From NCBI GenBank assembly GCA_023418915.1, contig JAEZYU010000050.1:76451-140450 (forward strand): a stretch of DNA of 64,000 nt. Reading direction: 5' to 3'. The notes below the pieces were generated by a model. It searched no databases. It was given only the letters and a program-made list of their open reading frames with translations, and was not told where the DNA came from. The translations under genes were made by a program, and so were the position numbers. Below are positions 58,550 through 64,000 of the stretch, piece after piece (positions within the stretch are counted from its first letter, which is position 1; every line of letters begins with the position of its first letter). This stretch comes from Bacillota bacterium (GTDB lineage: Bacteria > Bacillota > Clostridia > Acetivibrionales > DTU013).

Positions 58550-61483
58550 ATGAGAATATCTCTGCAAACCGATAAATTTTTATTGAAGTTATGCATATTA
58601 AATATGGAACTGAAAGAGATGAACCTGATAATGAGAAAAAAGCTTGATGAATATAACCGTAAAAGAAATTTTGAAAAAACTATCGAGCCGGAAGTGAAGC
58701 CAAAACATCCGAAAGGAGCTGTCAAGGAGTCTGATGGCGCAGCGAAAGGACAACCGGGAAAAACTGATGATCCTAAAATGAACCGGGATGAATATGCTGG
58801 CGAAGCACAAGAGCCTGAAGAAAAGCCGGATGGATCTGATGGAGAATCACAAAAGCCTGAAGAAATGCCTCGATTTGTTGTACAGCACCATATTGCCAGC
58901 AGAGATCACTTCGACTTTCGCCTTGAATGGGATGGAGCTTTACTGAGTTGGGCTGTGCCCAAAGGTCCGTCCTACAATACCCGTGACAAGAGACTTGCCG
59001 TTCAGGTGGAGGATCATCCGCTGGAGTATAGGAATTTTGAGGGGACAATTCCAAAGGGTGAATATGGCGGCGGTACAGTCATGCTATGGGATGAGGGCTG
59101 GTGGATACCTCAGGCGGATGTAGATAAAGGACTTGATGAGGGATCACTCAAGTTTGTTCTCAAAGGGCGGAGACTTAAGGGAAGGTGGGCGCTGGTGCGA
59201 CTTAAAGCTAATGAGGGTGATACAAAAAACAATTGGCTTTTATTAAAAGAAAAAGATGAATACGCACAAACAACTGACGAGATTTCCGAATTTTCAACCA
59301 GTATCAGGACCGGACGAACTATGGCTGAAATTGAAAATGGGGAGGAAGACAAGATAAGCATCACTTATAATCCCTTCAAGAAGGCCGGTGTGCAGCTCGC
59401 CAAGCTGGTAAAAAAAATACCGGAGGGTGACGATTGGTTATTTGAGCTGAAATATGACGGCTACAGGATCATAGCATATATAGAGGACAACAGTGCTCGG
59501 CTGATTACCAGAAATGGCCATGACTATACTAAGAAATTTCATGATATAACATATTCTCTTATTGACTGGGCGGCGGGAAGATCAATGGTTCTGGATGGGG
59601 AAATGGTAGTTTCGGATACTGAGGGCAGGACGGATTTTCAGGCTCTGCAAAGCTATATGAAAAACCCGCGGGAGAAAAAGCTCACCTATATAGTTTTTGA
59701 TTTGCTGGCTCTGGAAGGGAAGGATTTGAGAGGGCGCAGCCTGATTGAAAGGAAAGAACTGCTTGAGGCAATTATGAAGGATTCGCCATCAAATCTATAT
59801 TACAGCAAGCATATAAGAGGAAACGGAAAGGCAAGCTTCATGGCAGCCTGTGAAAAAAATCTTGAGGGTATAATCGGTAAAAGGGTTGATTCATTATACA
59901 GTGGGACGAGAAACAGTGACTGGATCAAGCTGAAGTGTGACTCAAGACAGGAGCTCGTTATAGGAGGCTATACTCTTTCAGATAAAAAAACAAGCGGCGT
60001 AAGCTCGCTACTCCTTGGCGTTTATGAAGGAGAGGAGTTGATTTATGCCGGGCGCGCCGGAACGGGTTTTACTGAGCGCAGTATGAAAGAACTAGAGAGA
60101 AGGTTTCAAGCAATAAAGATTGAAGCAAGTCCCTTCAAAGCGACACCGGCTGCTAAAAAGAATGAAAGGATAACCTGGCTTAGGCCTGTCCTGGTCGCAG
60201 AAATCAAGTTTGCGGAATGGACTGATGAAAATCTTCTAAGACAGGCCAGCTTCAAAGGGCTGCGGGCTGATAAAGATCCAATAGATGTAAAAAGGGAAGG
60301 ATTGAGTAATGAATTGTCTGAAGAAAAAGGGATACAAACAGATGATGAGATGCAGATTAGTGACCGGATCCGCAATGATAAACAAATGGATGACAGACCA
60401 CTGTCAGATGGTGAGGCAGAGATCAGTAAGATAAAAGCCTCCAATAAAAAAGTGAAGGAGAAAAGGCCTGCAGAGGGAAAAATGAGAAATAGACTTGTGA
60501 GAGAAAAGGCGCAGGATGAATCAGATGAGGAGCAAAAGGTACCATTGGGATCAATAGAAGAAAAACCGGTACAGGGAAAGATGACAGGCGAACCGGATTT
60601 TGAAATGCAGTTTTCGCAAAATGGTAAAAGTGTCAGTATCGGCGGAATAAAGATCACAAATCCTGCCAGAGTCGTCTTTGATGATATGGATATCAAAAAA
60701 GTCGATGTCGTCCAGTATTATGCCAGTGTATCAGAACGCATGATGCCGTATGCTGGAGGCAGGATCCTCAGCGTAGTGCGATGTCATAAGGGTATATCCG
60801 AGACTTGCTTTTTTAAGAAGCATCCCGGCAATGATAATAAAGGGATCGTCACAATACCAGTCGCAAACAGCAGTGGGGAAAAGAAGGAATATTTCTATAT
60901 AGAGAACGCCTTCGGACTCATATCAGAAGCTCAGATGGGCACGCTGGAGTTCCATACCTGGGGGAGCCGTGCCGATGAGCTGGAAAAACCTGATATAATG
61001 GTGTTTGATCTGGACCCCGATGAGGGAATGGAACTGGAAAGGGTGCGCCAGGGAGTGAGTGATTTGAGAAGCCTTCTTGACCAGCTATCTTTGGTCTCAT
61101 ATCTCAAAACCAGCGGAGGCAAGGGGTACCATGTAGTTGTTCCCTTCTTGCCGTCGGTTGACTGGGATGCATTTAGTGGTTTTGCCAGGCAGATCGCAGA
61201 GATCATGGAGCAGAAATGGCCTGACCGCTATACAAGCAATGTCAGGAAGGATAAACGTAAAGGCAGGATTTTCATCGATTGGATTAGAAATGGCAGAGGA
61301 GCCACTAGTATTGCTCCATATTCATTAAGAGCACGAAAAGGTGCTCGGGTATCCATGCCCATTACATGGGAAGAGCTTGACACAGTTGCCCCTGACGGTA
61401 TCGGTATAGATGATGCGCTTAAAAGAATAGATAGTACCGATCCATGGAAGAATTTTTTCCAGACCGATCAGCGGCTCAAGTGA
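58550..61483 (+). CDS. ligD: LigD: multifunctional NHEJ DNA ligase (PE-LIG-POL order)
   Basis: 977 residues. The phosphoesterase domain (about 95-225) has VVQHHIASRDHFDFRLEWDG and HPLEYRNFEGTIPKGEYGGG. The ATP-dependent ligase domain (about 255-580) has the nucleotidyl Lys in ELKYDGYRI, MVLDGEMVV and LEGIIGKR. After a charged linker (about 580-690) comes the primase-like polymerase domain (KITNPARVVFDD, DIMVFDLDPDEG, KTSGGKGYHVV). It repairs double-strand breaks with Ku, which is not in this window. GAGGT five bases before ATG 58550 sets the start; family alignments would also allow 58631. The domain order is the Pseudomonas type. Confidence 0.92.
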   Translation: MRISLQTDKFLLKLCILNMELKEMNLIMRKKLDEYNRKRNFEKTIEPEVKPKHPKGAVKESDGAAKGQPGKTDDPKMNRDEYAGEAQEPEEKPDGSDGESQKPEEMPRFVVQHHIASRDHFDFRLEWDGALLSWAVPKGPSYNTRDKRLAVQVEDHPLEYRNFEGTIPKGEYGGGTVMLWDEGWWIPQADVDKGLDEGSLKFVLKGRRLKGRWALVRLKANEGDTKNNWLLLKEKDEYAQTTDEISEFSTSIRTGRTMAEIENGEEDKISITYNPFKKAGVQLAKLVKKIPEGDDWLFELKYDGYRIIAYIEDNSARLITRNGHDYTKKFHDITYSLIDWAAGRSMVLDGEMVVSDTEGRTDFQALQSYMKNPREKKLTYIVFDLLALEGKDLRGRSLIERKELLEAIMKDSPSNLYYSKHIRGNGKASFMAACEKNLEGIIGKRVDSLYSGTRNSDWIKLKCDSRQELVIGGYTLSDKKTSGVSSLLLGVYEGEELIYAGRAGTGFTERSMKELERRFQAIKIEASPFKATPAAKKNERITWLRPVLVAEIKFAEWTDENLLRQASFKGLRADKDPIDVKREGLSNELSEEKGIQTDDEMQISDRIRNDKQMDDRPLSDGEAEISKIKASNKKVKEKRPAEGKMRNRLVREKAQDESDEEQKVPLGSIEEKPVQGKMTGEPDFEMQFSQNGKSVSIGGIKITNPARVVFDDMDIKKVDVVQYYASVSERMMPYAGGRILSVVRCHKGISETCFFKKHPGNDNKGIVTIPVANSSGEKKEYFYIENAFGLISEAQMGTLEFHTWGSRADELEKPDIMVFDLDPDEGMELERVRQGVSDLRSLLDQLSLVSYLKTSGGKGYHVVVPFLPSVDWDAFSGFARQIAEIMEQKWPDRYTSNVRKDKRKGRIFIDWIRNGRGATSIAPYSLRARKGARVSMPITWEELDTVAPDGIGIDDALKRIDSTDPWKNFFQTDQRLK

Positions 61484-61689
61484 TGGCTTTATAAGGGACT
61501 ATTACCAAGGTATATTGAGAAAGCAGATGAATCCTCTTCGCAGACATGACTCTGGTTATTGATGACAGGAAGGCTCAACTATATATGTAACAGCTGGGCC
61601 TTTTTCATGTATTATTCGATTATCCGGCATGGAACTTCTGTACTTATTGTGTTATGATATTTATCAATAAAAGTAGATAAATATGTTTT

Positions 61690-61777
61690 GTGCATATTTA
61701 TTGCTTTTGGATATTTTGTGACTTGGTAAGAAAGATTTTCTATAGTCGGAAATTTTTCTTTGAACGATGCGTTATAA
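61690..61777 (+). repeat. TTATAACG dispersed element (right-hand part)
   Basis: TTGGATATTTTGTGACTTGG through TTTCTTTGAACGATGCGTTATAA; only the right third of the element remains, ending 41 bases before the MATE start. Confidence 0.65.
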
Positions 61778-61818
61778 AGCAAACAAATAAACAAAAGACA
61801 AAGGAAGCGAATTTTCTA

Positions 61819-63219
61819 ATGATCTCACGGCATCGTGATATGGATATGTGCAGCGGACCGCTGTTTAGCAAGATACTGATATTTGCACTGCCTATCATGG
61901 CAATGAATATCCTGCAACTGATGTTCAATGCTGCTGATATGGTTGTGGTTGGACAATTTTCGGGCAAAGCAGCTTTAGCTGCAGTTGGTGCAACCGGAGC
62001 ACTGATAAACTTGATTGTAAACCTGTTTCTGGGATTGTCAGTAGGTACGAGCGTCATAGTTTCACAGGATTATGGCGCAGGTAAGCCGGATGCTGTAAGC
62101 CGGTCTGTCCACACCTCTATATCAATCAGTATAATCAGTGGCTTGGTTGTAATGACAGTCGGTCTGATATTTTGTGAACCATTATTACACATGATGGGAA
62201 CTCCGGCGGATATTATTGATCTGGCAGTACTATATATGAGGATTTACTTTATAGGCGTACCTGCCAGCATGTTGTTCAACTTTGCCGCAGCCATACTGCG
62301 TGCTGTGGGAGACAGTCGCCATCCGATGTACTATCTTGTCATCGCCGGTGTTGTCAATGTACTACTCAACCTGTTTTTTGTAATCAAGCTGGATATGAGT
62401 GTAAGAGGAGTGGCCTGGGCTACTGTCATATCACAGTGTCTCTCTGCTCTTCTTATTATGATCTGTCTCTACAGAAGCGGCATAGCAATACGCTTCATAC
62501 CTAAACAGCTGCGTGTTGATGGACAAAAGCTGAAGAGCATTGTTAAGATCGGTCTGCCTGCAGGACTTCAGAGCCTGCTGTTTTCCTTGTCAAATACGCT
62601 GATCCAGTCTGCTGTAAACTCCTTCGGCTCAAACATGGTTGCAGCCAGTTCAGCTGCAAGCAATGTAGAGGGTTTTATAGGAACCACGATGAATGCATAT
62701 TATAATGCGGCCATCACATTTACAGGACAGAATATGGGTGCTAAAAAATATAAACGGATCGATACTATCGCTAAGGTGTGTACAGTTTTGATCTTTGCCA
62801 CATGGATTATTATGGGCGGCGCAACAATGCTGTTCGGCAGACCATTATTAAGCATATTCACATCTGATCAGGAAGTTATTGATCTGGGTATGATGCGCAT
62901 GAATGTTCTCATGGTTGCATACTTTACCTGCGGCACAATGAATGTGTATCCCGGATTGACCCGTGGGATGGGTTATTCCATAATGCCTATGCTATGCACA
63001 TTGATAGGCGCATGCCTCATGCGTATAGTTTGGCTGGGGACATTCTTTACCTGGCATCGCTCAGTGGTCATGCTTTTTGTCTGTTATCCCATCACCTGGG
63101 CATTAGCAGGGCTTGGCCAAGTGGGAAGCTTTTTCTATGCACGGTACAGGGTCCGTAAGCGTGCGGCGCTGGAAGCCGGAGATGAAGACCAGAGCACAGG
63201 GATTATAAGTACCTGCTGA
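61819..63219 (+). CDS. MATE-family efflux transporter
   Basis: 466 residues and 12 predicted membrane segments in two homologous halves. Family motifs are MDMCSGPLFSKILIFALPIM, FNAADMVVVGQFSGKAALAA, SVGTSVIVSQDYGAG and FTGQNMGAKKYKR. MATE proteins export cationic drugs or other organic compounds using a Na+ or H+ gradient. The frame is open back to 61690 through repeat DNA, but ATG 61819 with AAGGAAG upstream matches the family start. No regulator is adjacent; substrate unknown. Confidence 0.88.
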   Translation: MISRHRDMDMCSGPLFSKILIFALPIMAMNILQLMFNAADMVVVGQFSGKAALAAVGATGALINLIVNLFLGLSVGTSVIVSQDYGAGKPDAVSRSVHTSISISIISGLVVMTVGLIFCEPLLHMMGTPADIIDLAVLYMRIYFIGVPASMLFNFAAAILRAVGDSRHPMYYLVIAGVVNVLLNLFFVIKLDMSVRGVAWATVISQCLSALLIMICLYRSGIAIRFIPKQLRVDGQKLKSIVKIGLPAGLQSLLFSLSNTLIQSAVNSFGSNMVAASSAASNVEGFIGTTMNAYYNAAITFTGQNMGAKKYKRIDTIAKVCTVLIFATWIIMGGATMLFGRPLLSIFTSDQEVIDLGMMRMNVLMVAYFTCGTMNVYPGLTRGMGYSIMPMLCTLIGACLMRIVWLGTFFTWHRSVVMLFVCYPITWALAGLGQVGSFFYARYRVRKRAALEAGDEDQSTGIISTC

Positions 63220-63268
63220 CACTTTGTGATTACAATATAGTTTATCATGTGCCAATAGGGAAATATAT

Positions 63269-63420
63269 GGAAATTGCTTAAAATTTCAATTAATGGGAAT
63301 AAAAATGCGTTGAATGGATTACATAATGCCGTATATTCATGAATTATGTAACCTTTTCCCATAAAAAATATTGTTTTTACTGCGAAATACACCCCATTAA
63401 TTGAAAAACTTAACAATTTT
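63269..63420. repeat. Hairpin element copy 3
   Basis: About 152 bp. Terminal inverted repeats GGAAATTGCTTAAAATTTCA... and CCCCATTAATTGAAAAACTT... match copies 1 and 2, but the interior differs and has its own stem (GGATTACATAAT...ATTATGTAACC). No DUF559 remnant lies beside it. It follows the MATE stop by 50 bases. Confidence 0.88.
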
Positions 63421-63551
63421 ATTAATTACCAACAGAAAGCCCACTCATCTCTCATCCATTTTGCAGTAAATAGAAGAGTCTACTATGAAGCATACAGCAG
63501 GCACCTATACAACGGAAGTTTTGTGTGCAGCATTGGGCAGACTTAGGGAAA

Positions 63552-63655
63552 AAGCAGCATAAGACAGTGGGGCAGACACCAAGGCCAAAACAAGGCCTAG
63601 GCGAAGCATAAGACAGTGGGGCAGACACCAAAGCCAAAACAAGACCTAGGCGAAG
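63552..63655. repeat. 50-bp tandem duplication
   Basis: GCATAAGACAGTGGGGCAGA...CCTAGGCGAA occurs twice in a row with two differences. No gene seen in 63220-64000. Confidence 0.85.
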
Positions 63656-63724
63656 CTTATGCTATTAAAAGATTGACAAATCCTTTATTTTAGTTTAAAT
63701 TGAATCAAATATGAAAATTATGGT

Positions 63725-64000
63725 TGTATAGTGAGGCGGTAGATGTCCCCATTTCACAACGTATTTTCAGTCCGTCAGGCTGAAAAACGTTTGGCGGCGT
63801 GTACCGATTTGCCTTTCAGATATCTTCTTTCGCACAGTCGAAAGAAAACGATGCGGGCATTCTCGCGTCTGGAATGCATAGGCGAGCAGCAAGCCTTGCT
63901 TGCGACCAGCCCGGATGCATAGGCGAGCAGCAAGCCTTGCTTGCGACCAGCCCGGATGCATAGGCGAGCAGCAAGCCTTGCTTGCGACCAGCCCGGATGC
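63725..64000 (+). repeat. TTATAACG dispersed element with internal 41-bp triplication
   Basis: Begins TATAGTGAGGCGGTAGATGT and contains the CAGTCCGTCAGGCTGAAAAA and CGAAAGAAAACGATGCGGGC blocks. From 63878 a 41-bp unit (ATAGGCGAGCAGCAAGCCTT...) repeats at 63878, 63919 and 63960 and runs to the window edge, so the right end is not seen. Confidence 0.8.

Noticed and set aside
63878..64000. CRISPR array at the window end
   Set aside because: The 41-bp units are contiguous and identical; there are no spacers.

Overview
The window looks like part of the chromosome of an anaerobic, spore-forming member of the Clostridia. The evidence is AGGAGG-type ribosome sites, frequent TTG and GTG starts, rubrerythrin with a PerR-like regulator, [FeFe]-hydrogenase-type Fe-S sequence, spore-surface-type proteins and an S-layer-anchored cell-wall protein. 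No rRNA, tRNA, phage module, intact transposase or CRISPR array was seen, and no taxon below class is claimed.

Layout. 1-4102: the 3' part of a giant GLUG-repeat/SLH surface protein. 4252-7657: an arsenic operon (arsR, ArsP-like permease, thioredoxin-like protein, acr3, arsC) with two candidate ArsR operators. 7857-9824: a broken MerR-type regulator, its 19-bp-spacer promoter and an ABC exporter. 9889-15291: an AraC-regulated sugar block with a TIM-barrel isomerase, a Gfo/Idh oxidoreductase and an oxidoreductase-isomerase fusion. 15521-16120: a cold-shock protein and a zinc-ribbon protein. 16396-26816: a complete chemosensory operon with two receptors, CheA (with a receiver domain), CheW, CheB, CheR, CheY and CheX. 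The second receptor is a soluble fusion of ferredoxin and [FeFe]-hydrogenase-like modules to an MCP signalling domain. 26991-27895: remains of a GHMP kinase / alcohol dehydrogenase / aldolase cluster, rearranged by a small inversion. 28159-34992: acetyltransferase, CD3324-type regulator, GT8 glycosyltransferase, Nudix hydrolase, DbpA-type helicase, MnmD-like methyltransferase and pyrophosphatase. 35553-39632: two small sporulation-type proteins and two lipoproteins. 39791-46892: a repeat-rich accessory zone (broken EFR1-type protein, DUF559-type nuclease, hairpin elements, six-copy tandem repeat, MarR regulator, CPBP protease, ABC transporter). 47070-50118: a second Gfo/Idh plus isomerase pair with a divergent AraC regulator. 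50226-51187: perR-like gene and rubrerythrin. 51630-53942: a mucin-like/beta-propeller spore-surface protein. 54511-57313: a sugar-acid aldolase and dehydratase pair. 57406-63219: beta-helix protein, LigD and a MATE transporter. 63220-64000: repeats.

The most interesting gene system is the chemosensory operon whose soluble receptor keeps the cysteines expected to hold an H-cluster but lacks the usual proton-shuttle cysteine. It may steer a response to H2 or redox state. The most interesting structural theme is the density of short dispersed elements. One family (ends like GGGGTCAGGC) supplies the stop codons and last residues of several genes and forms the in-frame linker of the oxidoreductase-isomerase fusion. 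A second family (about 100-290 bp, TTATAACG-type ends) lies between many genes. A third (about 153 bp, ends of about 30 bp in inverted repeat) occurs three times, twice beside a DUF559 gene or its remnant.
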